Shown: piece by piece, positions 27,361 to 36,974 of the stretch
Position numbering within the stretch: position 1 is the stretch's first letter
Layout: every line of letters begins with the position of its first letter
From: Rhodoblastus sp963703385
Lineage (GTDB): Bacteria; Pseudomonadota; Alphaproteobacteria; Rhizobiales; Beijerinckiaceae
DNA: 64,000 nt
Reading direction: 5' to 3'
Assembly: GCA_963703385.1 (NCBI GenBank)
Contig: OY969816.1
Coordinates: 2,418,001-2,482,000, forward strand
The notes under the pieces: generated by a model
The model's input: the letters and a program-made list of their open reading frames with translations, nothing else
What the model was told of the DNA's origin: nothing
The model's database searches: none
Program-made: the position numbers and the translations under genes

Positions 27361-28524
27361 CCAACCCTCGCTGATCAAAACCCATGAGCCCAATCGCGCA
27401 GTCCGATGGACATGATGCGCCAGGGCTGATCGACGAGTTTGTTCCAGGCGTCGCAGCAATGATCGACGATGTCGTCGTAGGATTTGAAGACCCGGTTCGA
27501 CAGCTAGTTGTCGCGCATGAACTGCCAGACGTTCTCGGTCGGGTTGAGCTCCGGGCATTTGGGCGGCAAAGGCAGGAGAGTGATATTCGCCGGAATGACG
27601 AGCTTGTCGGTCATGTGCCAGCCGGCCTGATCAAGAAGCAGCACGGCATGCGCGCCCGGCGCGACGTTTTTGGCGATTTCGGCGAGATGCAGGTCCATCG
27701 CAAAAGTATTGCACTTGGGCATGACGAGGGCCGCGCCTTTGCCTTCCCTGGGCGCAATCGCGCCGAAAATATAGGTCGAAACAGTGCGCTGATCATGCGG
27801 CGCGCTCGGTCTCGATCCGCGTTTGGCCCATCGGCGCGTGATCTTGTTTTTCTGGCCAACACGGGCTTCGTCGGCGAACCAGATTTCTATCTTGTCGACG
27901 GCGACGCCCTTTTCGTGCGCGATCTCCTCCAGACGGGCTGGGAATTTTTTTTGAAATCCTCGATGGCGCCCTCGGCTTGCGCGTGATGGCGCGGCCTGGC
28001 GGAGAGCTTGCGGTAGCCCATTTTCCGCAGTTCCCGACTCATCGTCTGCTCGGCGACAGCGATGCGAAACTCTTCGAACACCCATTGGCAAAGATCGACG
28101 ATCCGCCACCGCACAACGCCATGGATGCAGGGCATCGGGCCATCTTCGATCATGCGCGCGAGAGCCGTGCGATGTTCGTCTTTGAGCAGCGACGGCTGGC
28201 CGGGCGCCTTGCGATCGATGAGGCCATCGGGGCCATTGGCGTTGAACCTCAGCACCCAGTCTCGGACAACCTGGAGCCCGACCCCGCCGATCTTGGCCGC
28301 TTCGCTCCGTGCCCCGCCATCGTAGATCGCCGCCAAAGCGAGAAGCCGCCGCGCTTGCGGCCCGTCTTTCGCGTGTTTCGCGATCGCCCGTAGAGCCCTC
28401 GCATCAAAATCATCCCGAAGCCTGATCGCTGCCGCCATGACGAACATCCTTGCGTTCGTCAAACCAAATCAAATTTTCACCGATTCGGGAATCCCCTTCG
28501 TGAGTCTGCATCTGCGAGGCTTGG
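27361..28524. mobile_element. IS630-family insertion sequence
   Basis: 1164 bp between TA dinucleotides (27359-27360 and 28525-28526), the expected IS630 target. Terminal repeats CCAACCCTCGCTGAT and, reversed, CCAAGCCTCGCAGAT match at 13 of 15 positions. It carries a two-frame transposase gene on the minus strand. Confidence 0.85.
27375..28462 (-). pseudogene. IS630 transposase, two frames plus nonsense codon
   Basis: The first frame (28462 to 27887) has the helix-turn-helix region (AAKIGGVGLQVVRDWVLRF). At about 27953 a run of eight A on the coding strand (GATTTCAAAAAAAATTCC) shifts reading into the second frame, with the DDE part (IEIWFADEARVGQKNK, LLLDQAGWH, KCPELNPTENVWQFMRDN). Such A-rich slippage is normal for IS630. 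A TAG at 27504-27506 then interrupts the conserved end (relatives read NWLSNRVF), and in-frame homology continues to the true stop at 27375. The copy is probably inactive. Confidence 0.75.
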
Positions 28525-29738
28525 TATGACTCGATGCACTAGGCTTGGTGGGGGCGGCCGCTGACGTTGAGCCAGAAATCTCAGTCCAAGCTCGGTGGCG
28601 GCGATGGTGGATAGTCAGTGACCAATTGGGGAGCGCCGGTCCATGGAGTCGAATGGCAAAAATCCTGGGGCGCCTTCACCGTTCGGGATACTGTCTCGCG
28701 TCCTAAGGGGGCGGCCGCTCGCCAATCGGGAAGGCCGCTCGCGCGAGATAGGCGTCGCCGAAGGCGTGCCGGCGCTCGGGCTCGACGGCCTGAGTTCGTC
28801 GGCATACGGACCGGAAGCGGCTCTCAGCATCCTGGTCGCGGCGGGCGCGGCGGGGCTCGCCGACCTCGGCCCGGTCATGCTGGTCATTCTCGCATTGCTT
28901 GCGATCCTGTTCGTTTCCTACTGGCAGACCATCAAAGCCTATCCGATCAGCGGCGGCGCCTACACGGTCGCCAAGGAAAACATTGGCGTGAACGCCAGCC
29001 TCCTGGCCTCCGCCGGCATCATGGTGGATTACGTCCTCAACGTCGCGGTCGGCATTTCCGCAGGCGTGGCGGCCCTGGTTTCGGCCGCGCCGGCGCTACA
29101 CCCATACACGCTGTCGCTTTGCCTTGGCATCCTGGCCCTACTGATGTTCGTCAACCTGCGGGGGACGATGGATGCCGGGCGGCTGTTCGCACTACCCACT
29201 TATCTGTTCATCGCCTGCTTCATGATTGTTCTCGCCCTTGGCGCTTATGCCGCCATGACGAGCGGCGGACATCCGCAACCGGTCGTGCCTCCGCCGGCGC
29301 CGCCCAAAGCCGTCGAGCCGGTCGGCCTATGGTTATTGCTGCGGGCGTTCGCCAGCGGCTGCACGGCGATGACCGGCGTCGAGGCGATCAGCAACGGTGT
29401 CGACGCATTTCGCGCGCCGTGCGTGGCCAACGCTCGCCGGACTCTCGCTGCGATTGTCGTAACTTTGGGCATCCTGCTCGGAGGCATCGCCTACCTCGCG
29501 GCCTCCTACGGCATCATGGCCACTGACCAGACGCAGTCTGGTTACCAGAGCGTGCTGTCGCAGCTCGTCGGCGCGGTGGCGGGACGCGGCGTCTTCTATT
29601 ACCTGGCGATTGGCAGCGCGCTTTGCGCCCTTTGCCTGTCCGCGAGCACGAGCTTCGTCGGTTTGCCGCGTCTGTACCATGTCGTGGCGCAGGATTCATT
29701 CTTGCCGCGGTCGTTTGCGATTTTTGGCCGCCGACTAG

Positions 29739-31199
29739 CATTACAGTTGCGCGTTTAGCGGGCTTCTGACTCACTGGGTCACCATGATTCGTCATGGAGG
29801 CGCGGGATGTCGGGAGCTTCGATCGAGACGACGCTGGAGTTGTGGGCGTCGTCGCTGCGGGATGTGAAGAGTCGGATGCGGCCGCTCTTTACGCAAGCGC
29901 GAGTGGCGTGGTCTGCGGAGAATTTCCTCGACGGGTTGCTTGGCGATGAACGGCGCAAGACGGGCTGGATGCGAGCCGAAGCGGCGGGCGATCCGGGGCC
30001 TTGGCGGCAACAGGCGATCCTTGGTCGCGGACGCTGGGACGCCGACGCGTTGCGCGACATCGTGCGCGATTATGCTCTGGAGGCGCTGGCCGACGAAGAT
30101 GCGGTTCTCGTCGTCGACGAGACGGGGTTTTTGAAACAGGGCAAGTCGTCCTGCGGCGTCGCACGGCAATATACGGGTTCGGCGGGCAAGATCACGAACT
30201 GCCAGATCGGCGTTTTCGCCTGCTATGTCGGATCGCACGGTCATGCCTTTATCGACCGCGAATTGTATCTGCCCAAAAGCTGGACGGACGATCCGGCGCG
30301 CATGGCCAAGGCGCATGTTCCGCAAGAGATCATCGACAGCGCCTCGGGCGGCTTTGCGACCAAGCCGGCGTTGGCGCGAGCCATGATCGAGCGCGCCATT
30401 GCGGCAGAAGTTCCATTCTCCTTCGTCGCCGCTGACAGCGTTTACGGCGTCGGCGACATGGAGATGACGCTGCGCCGCGCCGGCAAGGGCTATGTGCTCG
30501 GCGTCAAAAGCAATCAGCCGTTTCATTCCTGGGGCAAGGCGCCGCAGGTCTCGGGAACGGCCAAGGACATCGCCGACGCTCTGCCGGCCTCCGCGTGGCG
30601 GCGCCTTTCGGCGGGCGCGGGAACCAAGGGCGAGCGCTTGCATGACTGGGTCTATCTCGAACTCGCCGATCTCGACGCTGGCGAATACAAGGAGGCTCTC
30701 GCGGGGCAAGCATGGACGCGCGGACTTTTGATCCGCCGCAAAATCACTGACGGCGATCTTGCCTTCTTCACGACATGGGCGCCGATCGGAACGACGATCG
30801 AGAGGCTGGCCAAAATCGAGGGGCATCGTTGGGCGATCGAAGACAGTTTCGAGACGACGAAGAATGAACTCGGCCTCGATCATAACGAGACGCGCTCCTG
30901 GCACGGATGGCGTCGCCATGTGTCACTGGTCATGCTGGCCTTCGCCATGATGGCAGCGATCCGGATTCACGCCAATGCCGTCGCGCCGCCCCCAAAAACG
31001 ATGCGGCGCAGAGCGAGTATCGCGCGCCGTTTGACGGCAAAAGCGCCCTGATCCGTTGGTCGATCCAGGAAATCCGCCGCATAGCCACGCGCTTGGCGAG
31101 AAGACGCATACGACCAGACTTCGTCATCGCCTGGTCGCTTTGGCGACGCGCCCACCAGGCTCATGCAAAACGCGCTCATATCAAATCGCAACTGTAATG
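29739..31199. mobile_element. IS701-type insertion sequence
   Basis: 1461 bp with perfect 13-bp terminal repeats, CATTACAGTTGCG and its complement, flanked by a 4-bp duplication CTAG (29735-29738 and 31200-31203). It carries a transposase gene on the plus strand. Confidence 0.88.
29807..31197 (+). pseudogene. IS701-type transposase, C-terminal frameshift
   Basis: The open frame 29807-31051 encodes a DDE transposase with VLVVDETGFLKQGKSSCGVA, FVAADSVYGVGDMEM and HRWAIEDSFETTKNELGLDH. Near 30995, at a run of five C then five A, homology moves to another frame (KNDAAQSEYRAPFDGKSALI, RWSIQEIRRIATRLA) and ends with KSQL at 31197, two bases from the element edge. The frame change removes the last 65 or so residues; activity is doubtful but uncertain. 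Confidence 0.75.
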
Positions 31200-32349
31200 C
31201 TAGTGTCTTCGGTCGGCATTATCTTTCTCGCGCTTACCGCCGGACTGTTGTTGACCGTTTTTGACGGCATCACCGACCGCTTGATTCCGCTTTTTGCCAT
31301 CGGCGCATTTTTGACCTTCACCATATCGCAGGCGGGCATGGTGGCGCACTGGCGGCGCGAGCTGCGCGACAAGCGCCACGCGGCGGAACGCCGGCGGGTC
31401 TGGATCAATCTGGTTATCAACGCCATTGGCGCCTCGGCGACCGTCACCGCGCTTGCTGTCATCATCGTGGCCAAGTTCGCTCAGGGCGGCTGGATCACGA
31501 TCGTAGCCATTCCTTGCGTCATCGTGCTGCACAAGGCGATCAAGCGGTATTACGACGACATCGACGATCAACTGCGGGACAAGGAGCCGCTCAAATTTCA
31601 TCAGAGGAAGCCGCCGATTGTCGTGGTCACGTTAAAAGAATGGAATTTGATGGCCGACAAGGTGCTCGGCCTCGCCATGGAGCTATCATCGGATGTGACG
31701 GCGGTGCGTCTGGCGGCGCTCGAAGGACCGGACGTGAAGGCGGAAGAGCGGAAGCTTCGTGCGCAATGGGCCAAGAATATCGAAGATCCCGCGCGCGCCG
31801 CGCACTTTCTTCATCCGCCGCAACTGGTGTTCCTGAGCGCTCCCTATCGGCGCATTCACGCGCCGTTTTTGAAATTGATCAAAGAGATCGAGGATAAGAA
31901 TCCCGATCGGACGATCGCGGTGCTGATCCCCGAGCTCGTCAAGCAACACTGGTGGGACTACCTCCTGAGCGCCCAGCATGCCCGGCGGCTTCGCTCCGCG
32001 GTGCTCGCATATGGCGGCCCGCGCGTGGTGGTCATCGCCGTGCCCTGGTATTTGACGCCGCCAACGATCGAAGACGCGATGACCGAGGAAGAGGCCGCGG
32101 AACCCTTCAGGATACGAAACGTGTTTCGCTTCCGTTTGCGCCGTTCACGTCGCAAGCCAACGTAGTGGTGTCGAGCCAAGCAAGATTGCTGCGAGCGTTG
32201 AACCGGCGTTATCGCTCTCCCGCCACGTTCCAGAAAGCCAGCGGCGCACTCGCCGCGCCGCTTCGCAGCAATGGAGCCGCCGAAGGCATCGCCCGATTGT
32301 TCGGCGACTGGAAGAAGCCGAAACCCAGCCCGCAGATCGCCATCAATCC

Positions 32350-32660
32350 CTAAATCGCGAACGACGTCGTTTTTGTAGGCAAAAGACCCATCGAAAGTAG
32401 TCCGACCCCGAGAACAGCGAGCCCGACCGCACTGAGAATCGCCGCAGAAAACTTGTCGGCCAGTTGGCCCGCGATAAACGCCGCAACGCCGGTCGCCACA
32501 GGCCAGGGCGTCATCAAGAGCCCCGTCTCGACCTGGCTCCGATGCAGGACGTCTTGCAGGTAGAAGGGCAGCGAGGCGAAAGCCAGAATTTGCGCGCTGA
32601 ACGAGGCGAGCGACGTCACGACCGACATCGCGAACGGTTTGCTTTCAGAAGGTCTATCGG
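32350..32660 (-). pseudogene. DHA2-type MFS transporter fragment
   Basis: About 100 codons from the middle of an EmrB/QacA-type (14-TM) multidrug transporter: FAMSVVTSLASFSAQILAFA, LPFYLQDVLHRSQVETGLL, TPWPVATGVAAFIAGQLADK. Both ends are missing. Together with the HlyD fragment just upstream (32710) it is what remains of an emrA-emrB-like operon after an internal deletion. Confidence 0.65.
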
Positions 32661-32709
32661 CGCCAGAGGCCTCGCCTGAGTGTTGGATCGCCATATCAAG
32701 GCGACGCAG

Positions 32710-33015
32710 CTAAGCGTCGCCAACACGCGCTCCGCGGAGCCGAACCATGCGTCGCCGCCGCGGGTCGGCGTCGTCCTGGTCGAACAAGGGCGCGCCTTTG
32801 ACAATTCTATCGCCGCGCTTGACGTGAACGGCCGTCAGCAGGCCCTGCTGCGTCGGCCCGACCTTAACGAGATCCGCTTCGGCATAGCCTTGCCATTCAA
32901 CCACCACAGGGTTGCGAGGGCGCAGGAGGAGCCACGCGCCGACAACAAGGCAAAAGACCGCGACGATGGAAACGACAACACGCGGCTTTGTGACTTTGAT
33001 CGATTTTATCGGCAT
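32710..33015 (-). pseudogene. HlyD/EmrA-type membrane fusion protein fragment
   Basis: 101 codons: a single N-terminal membrane segment (KPRVVVSIVAVFCLVVGAWL), then the lipoyl-like start of the periplasmic adaptor (GYAEADLVKVGPTQQGLLTA, VHVKRGDRIVKGAPLF). After QDDAD the sequence no longer matches and the hairpin and barrel domains are absent. It heads the broken efflux operon and still has a FixJ-like box (33054-33067). Confidence 0.7.
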
Positions 33016-33021
33016 GAGAAA

Positions 33022-33067
33022 GTCGTGCGTCGGCGAGGGCGCCAGGAACAGGATCGGAAACTACTCA
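33022..33067 (-). promoter_or_regulatory. FixJ-like box for the HlyD remnant
   Basis: Minus-strand TGAGTAGTTTCCGA (33054-33067), a consensus box, then CCTG; the -10 (CACGAC, 33022-33027) is poor. The start codon lies about 7 nt past it, unusually close. Confidence 0.5.
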
Positions 33068-33158
33068 AACGCGAAATTTGGCGGCTCGCATCAGGTCGTT
33101 TTTTCCAAGGTCAGGTAAATCGTGAAGAGCCTCCACGCTTTGCCGAGGCGGCTTCGTT

Positions 33159-33204
33159 TAGGTAGATTCCGAGTCTGACGCGGCAGGGGGGCGAACGATA
33201 GCGT
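33159..33204 (+). promoter_or_regulatory. FixJ-like box and -10 for the 33277 gene
   Basis: TAGGTAGATTCCGA (33159-33172), TCTG, and TAGCGT (33199-33204). It diverges from the box at 33054-33067; the two share the 261-bp region 33016-33276. Confidence 0.6.
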
Positions 33205-33276
33205 CAGGGCTGACAGGAACCAGATGCGCCATGACCATGAGCCGGACTTTTCGCTCTACGCAGGCGTGGGAATCCG

Positions 33277-33795
33277 GTGGCTGAAATGGCGCAACCCTCG
33301 AAGAAATTGACGCTTGGATCGGAATTTGACGCATTTCTGTTCGCGCCAATCGGCCAAGAAAAAAATGGAATGCTTCTCACCGTTCTCTCGGCCTTGGCGC
33401 GACTGGATATCGATCCGTGGCGCGAGGCCGCCGAACTGGCGCGGATGCCGAAAGGAGCCGCAAATCGTCGGGTGACGTCCATGATCGCGGGACTTGAAAT
33501 CGCATCGACGGCGCCGCTCGAGCCGGAAACAGTTGCCGCGAGACTGATCACGCTCCTGCCGCGCGGCGTTCGTTCCTCATCCGGGTTGAGCGAACAATTG
33601 CCTGCCGGCGGCGTGGGGTTGAGTTCTCGCGCCATCCTTTGCGTCGTTTTGCTCAATCTGCTTCTGGTGGTTGCGATGGTCGGAGCGCAAAGAGCCGCGG
33701 TCATTTATTCCCCACCGGTGAAGCTCGACATCCCCCAGGCGTCGACCGCCAGCAAACCCCCACTGGGGATGTCGTTGCCGCGATCGAGCGAATGA
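33277..33795 (+). CDS. hypothetical membrane-anchored protein
   Basis: 172 residues, family not recognised. A soluble N-terminal region (SEFDAFLFAPIGQEKNGMLL, TVLSALARLDIDPWREAAEL) is followed by one clear membrane segment (AILCVVLLNLLLVVAMVGA, about residues 119-137) and a short Pro-rich end. The topology suggests a cytoplasmic domain tethered to the inner membrane. WREAAELARMPKGAA recalls small proteins in other alphaproteobacterial stress clusters, but no function is known. It has its own FixJ-like promoter. Confidence 0.6.
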   Translation: MAEMAQPSKKLTLGSEFDAFLFAPIGQEKNGMLLTVLSALARLDIDPWREAAELARMPKGAANRRVTSMIAGLEIASTAPLEPETVAARLITLLPRGVRSSSGLSEQLPAGGVGLSSRAILCVVLLNLLLVVAMVGAQRAAVIYSPPVKLDIPQASTASKPPLGMSLPRSSE

Positions 33796-33929
33796 TGCTG
33801 AACCGCACGGGATTAGCGGCGCGCCTTGCCTTGTCCGTCGCGATAAGTGGGACCGCGAGCAAAGTCCGAACCTACCGCAGTCGCATGGCCGGCGTTGATG
33901 CATCGGTGATATTTGGGATTTGCGCCCTG

Positions 33930-34045
33930 CTCTCCCGATTGTCCACCTTGGGGCCGACGTCGCGGCGACCATTGCCGCCGCCACCATCGGCGCCATTTTG
34001 CTTTTGATCATTCTTAAGCTCGTCAACAGACGGGGCCGATGGTAA
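33930..34045 (+). pseudogene. decayed GlsB/YeaQ-like fragment
   Basis: In the frame ending at TAA 34043-34045 the codons read VHLGADVAATIAAATIGAIL then LLIILKLVNRRGRW, the C-terminal signature of the same family as the gene at 37-336. Upstream the match needs a frame change and no start is found. It lies in the otherwise empty stretch 33796-34084. Confidence 0.45.
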
Positions 34046-34084
34046 GCTTGAAAAGACTGCCGCTAGGATTGGGGGGAGACCGTC

Positions 34085-34270
34085 GTGCTCACACTCGCAA
34101 TTGGCATCCTGATTACCGTCGTCGTTGGCGCGATCTTGTTCTGGGTCATCGATCAATTCGCTCCCGAAAGGCGGCTGGCGCAGCTTCTCAAGCTGCTGGT
34201 GGTGCTGATCTGTCTGGGGTCGATCGTGTCCCGGGTGCTTCCGCTGCTGGGATCGTCCTCTGTTCCGTAG
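34085..34270 (+). CDS. small two-segment membrane protein
   Basis: 61 residues starting at GTG 34085, with a strong ribosome site (GGGGGGAG) nine bases upstream. Two hydrophobic segments (LTLAIGILITVVVGAILFWV and LLKLLVVLICLGSIVSRVL) flank a charged hinge (DQFAPERRLA). I do not recognise a named family with confidence. The stretch after it (34271-34651) holds no gene that I can support. Confidence 0.6.
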   Translation: MLTLAIGILITVVVGAILFWVIDQFAPERRLAQLLKLLVVLICLGSIVSRVLPLLGSSSVP

Positions 34271-34651
34271 CCGACGCCCGGAAGCTCGACGCCAGTCGAG
34301 TTGAGGCTCCCCCTCTGAAGTTCGGAATTGCCGGCGCCCATATGGCTGGCCTATGCGGCCGTCCTCTATCCAGACCACCTTGCCGATCGCATGCGTCGGC
34401 TCGGCGCGGCTGTTCGCCACGCCTTGCCGCCTCCGCTTCCTTGTTGCCCGGGCGGCCGTCTGGGTTCAAGATAAAGAGCAGTTGTTGGCGCTCGACATGA
34501 AATCGTCATCGCAACGACAGGAAGCGACGGCTGGGGAACCCACCTCTACTTGAAACACGGGGTTTCCAAACGTGAGGAGCATCACGAATTGGCGTGGCGC
34601 GCACCAGGAATTCGAGTTTTTAAGGGGAGGCGAAATCTCCCAGGACACCTC

Positions 34652-36121
34652 GTGCGGTCGATTGCCACCCGCATCGGCGTCGTATTTTGGATTCTCGCAT
34701 TCGTGCTCGGTTCCGCGTCGCCCGTTCCCGCCCAAAAGTTGATCGGCCAAAGGTTTGTGCTCCCGAGGGCGCAGAACTGGAAAGGCGATTTTCCCGACAT
34801 GCTGAAACGAAGGACGCTTCGTATCCTCGTTCCTTACAGCAAAACCCTGTTTTTCGTTGATCGCGGACGTCAGATGGGCGTGGTCGCCGAGTTTGGTCGC
34901 GCGCTGGAAGATTGGATAAATTTACGTCATAAAACAAGGGCGCTGCGCATACGCGTCACTTTCCTTCCCACCGCCCGCGATCGCTTGCTGGATGCTTTGA
35001 ACGAAGGCAAGGGCGATACGGTCGCCGCCAATTTGACGATTACGGATAAACGCCTGGCCAGCGTCGATTTCGTCAATCCGTGGCTGAAAAATGTCAGGGA
35101 GATTATCGTCGTCGGTCCGTCCGCGCCAAAGCTCGTTTCGATCGAGGATCTGGCGGGGCGCGAAATTCACGTGCGTCCATCCAGCAGCTATGCGGACCAT
35201 CTGGCCAAGCTCAGCGACACATTCGTCGCCAGGGGGCTGAAGCCGATCGCGATCTTGCCGATTGACGAGAACCTTGAGGACGAAGACCTGATCGAGATGG
35301 TGAACGCCGGGCTGCTTCCCTATATCGTCGTCGACGACACCAAGGCGACCATATGGACGCGCATTTTTCCTAACGCCATTCCGCGCGCCGATCTTGTCGT
35401 CAGCCAGGGTGGGGAAGTCGCCTGGGCCATTCGCAAGAACAGCCCGAAATTAAAGGGCGAACTGAATGCCTTTTTCGCCACCCATCTCGCCGGCTCCAGC
35501 TTCGGCGCGACAATCAGCCGGCGTTATTTCACCGACAAGCGGGTCGTCAAGAATTCGCTCGCCGAGAGTGAGGCGAAAAAATTTGTCGCCCTCATGGACC
35601 TGTTTCGCCGTTACGGCGAGCAGTATAATTTAAATTATCTGATGATTGCGGCGCAAGGCTACCAAGAATCGCAGCTCGAACAGTCGCGGCGCGGCGTGTC
35701 GGGAGCGGTGGGCCTGATGCAGATCAAGCCTTCGACCGCAGCCGCCATGCCGATCGGGATCACTGGCGTCGCAACCGATCCGGGCCGCAATGTTCACGCC
35801 GCATGCGCCTATCTGCGTTATCTCGCCGACACCTATCTTTCGGATCCGGCGATCGATCCGGTCAACCGGACCTTGATGAGTTTCGCAGCCTATAACGCCG
35901 GTCCTGGCAATCTGGCGAGGTTCCGGGCTTTCGCGCAGCGGGCGGGCCTCGATCCAAACGTCTGGTTCAACAATGTCGAGCTCGGCGCAGCCAAAATCGC
36001 GGGGCAGAGAACCGTCCAATATGTCGACCACATCTACATGTATTACATCGCCTATCGGCTCGCCATAAAGCGCCTCGAGGCGGACAGGAAAGCTCACCAG
36101 GACAACGACAACAAACTTTGA
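34652..36121 (+). CDS. mltF: MltF-like lytic transglycosylase
   Basis: 489 residues from GTG 34652, chosen because it opens a signal peptide (RSIATRIGVVFWILAFVLG to VPAQ); an in-frame TTG at 34550 would add a hydrophilic lead. Residues about 45-270 form a family-3 solute-binding-like regulatory domain (LRILVPYSKTLFFVDRGRQM, GDTVAANLTITDKRLASVDF). Residues about 330-470 form the SLT catalytic domain (AAQGYQESQLEQSRRG with the catalytic Glu, GAVGLMQIKPSTA, AYNAGPGNL). MltF cleaves peptidoglycan glycan strands with anhydro-muropeptide formation. No FixJ-like box is seen upstream. Confidence 0.88.
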   Translation: MRSIATRIGVVFWILAFVLGSASPVPAQKLIGQRFVLPRAQNWKGDFPDMLKRRTLRILVPYSKTLFFVDRGRQMGVVAEFGRALEDWINLRHKTRALRIRVTFLPTARDRLLDALNEGKGDTVAANLTITDKRLASVDFVNPWLKNVREIIVVGPSAPKLVSIEDLAGREIHVRPSSSYADHLAKLSDTFVARGLKPIAILPIDENLEDEDLIEMVNAGLLPYIVVDDTKATIWTRIFPNAIPRADLVVSQGGEVAWAIRKNSPKLKGELNAFFATHLAGSSFGATISRRYFTDKRVVKNSLAESEAKKFVALMDLFRRYGEQYNLNYLMIAAQGYQESQLEQSRRGVSGAVGLMQIKPSTAAAMPIGITGVATDPGRNVHAACAYLRYLADTYLSDPAIDPVNRTLMSFAAYNAGPGNLARFRAFAQRAGLDPNVWFNNVELGAAKIAGQRTVQYVDHIYMYYIAYRLAIKRLEADRKAHQDNDNKL

Positions 36122-36211
36122 CGGCCAGAATATTTTTACGCTAATTCGCTTCGCGGACCTCCGGTTCAAGCCCCCGGCGCCAAGTTCGCGCGAAAACGCG
36201 CTGGATCGCGC

Positions 36212-36907
36212 TCACACCACTGTCCCGAACAAGGCCCCGACGCCTGCGGTCACGCCCATGGCCAGAGCGCCCCAGAACGTGACCCTCACCGCGCCGGTCG
36301 CCACTTTCGCGCCGCCCGCGCGCGCCGCCAAGGCGCCCAGGACGGCAAGACAAAGCAGGGACGCGCCCGCCACGAGCCATATGAGCGCGGCGTCGGGCGC
36401 CAGCGCGGCGACGACGAGCGGCATCGCCGCCCCGGCGGCAAAACTTCCTGCGGAAGCGAAGGCCGCCTGAATCGGCCGCGCCATGAGCGTTTCGGAAATG
36501 CCGAGTTCGTCGCGCGCATGCGCGCCGAGGGCGTCGTGCGCCATGAGCTGGGCGGCGACCGTCTCTGCGAGCGCGGGATCGAGACCGCGGCCGACATAAA
36601 TGGCGGCGAGCTCGCGGTGTTCGCCGGCGACGTCGGTCTTGAGTTCGAGACGCTCGCGCGCCAGATCGGCCTTTTCGGCGTCGGCCTGCGAATGAACCGA
36701 CACATATTCGCCCGCCGCCATCGACATCGCCCCGGCGACCAGGCCCGCAACGCCGGCAACCAATATTGCGCCGCGGGTGCCATGCGCGGCCGCGACGCCC
36801 AACACCAAACTGGCTGTCGATAGCAGCCCATCGTTCGCGCCCAGGACCGCAGCCCGCAGCCAGCCGATATTTCCCGTTCGGTGCCGTTCTCTGTGCTGTG
36901 CGCGCAT
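36212..36907 (-). CDS. VIT1/CCC1-family membrane transporter
   Basis: 231 residues. GANDGLLSTASLVLGVAAAH at the N-terminus is the family signature, with SMAAGEYVSVHSQADAEKAD after the second membrane segment, a charged cytosolic loop, and three more membrane segments ending GVGALFGTVV. VIT/CCC1 proteins carry Fe(II) or Mn(II) across membranes; bacterial members probably export them. The protein is a close paralogue of the truncated copy at 27032-27354. It could reduce free iron alongside Dps, which is inference. Confidence 0.88.
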   Translation of the reverse strand: MRAQHRERHRTGNIGWLRAAVLGANDGLLSTASLVLGVAAAHGTRGAILVAGVAGLVAGAMSMAAGEYVSVHSQADAEKADLARERLELKTDVAGEHRELAAIYVGRGLDPALAETVAAQLMAHDALGAHARDELGISETLMARPIQAAFASAGSFAAGAAMPLVVAALAPDAALIWLVAGASLLCLAVLGALAARAGGAKVATGAVRVTFWGALAMGVTAGVGALFGTVV

Positions 36908-36974
36908 TATGGATGTTTCCTGGCTTCCGGTTGAGAAATGGACTGACGACGATCGGATTCAACCGCACGGGGGT

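Larger units (their letters stand above)
28643..32165 (+). pseudogene. APC-superfamily permease split by an IS701-type element
   Basis: Codons 28643-29738 give the first half of an APC amino-acid/cation permease (VPALGLDGLSSSAYGPEAAL, PISGGAYTVAKENIG, about ten membrane segments to AQDSFLPRSFAIFGRRL). The second half resumes at 31204 (VSSVGIIFLALTAGLLLTVF) and runs to a soluble C-terminal domain of about 200 residues ending at 32165. Removing the element and one CTAG copy restores a single open frame of about 690 codons, so the insertion looks recent. Substrate is unknown; the large cytoplasmic tail is typical of this permease group. Confidence 0.85.

Noticed and set aside
32168..32353. 61-codon plus-strand frame after the permease (starts GTG)
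   Set aside because: No ribosome site and no recognisable feature; it probably is trailing sequence of the decayed region.
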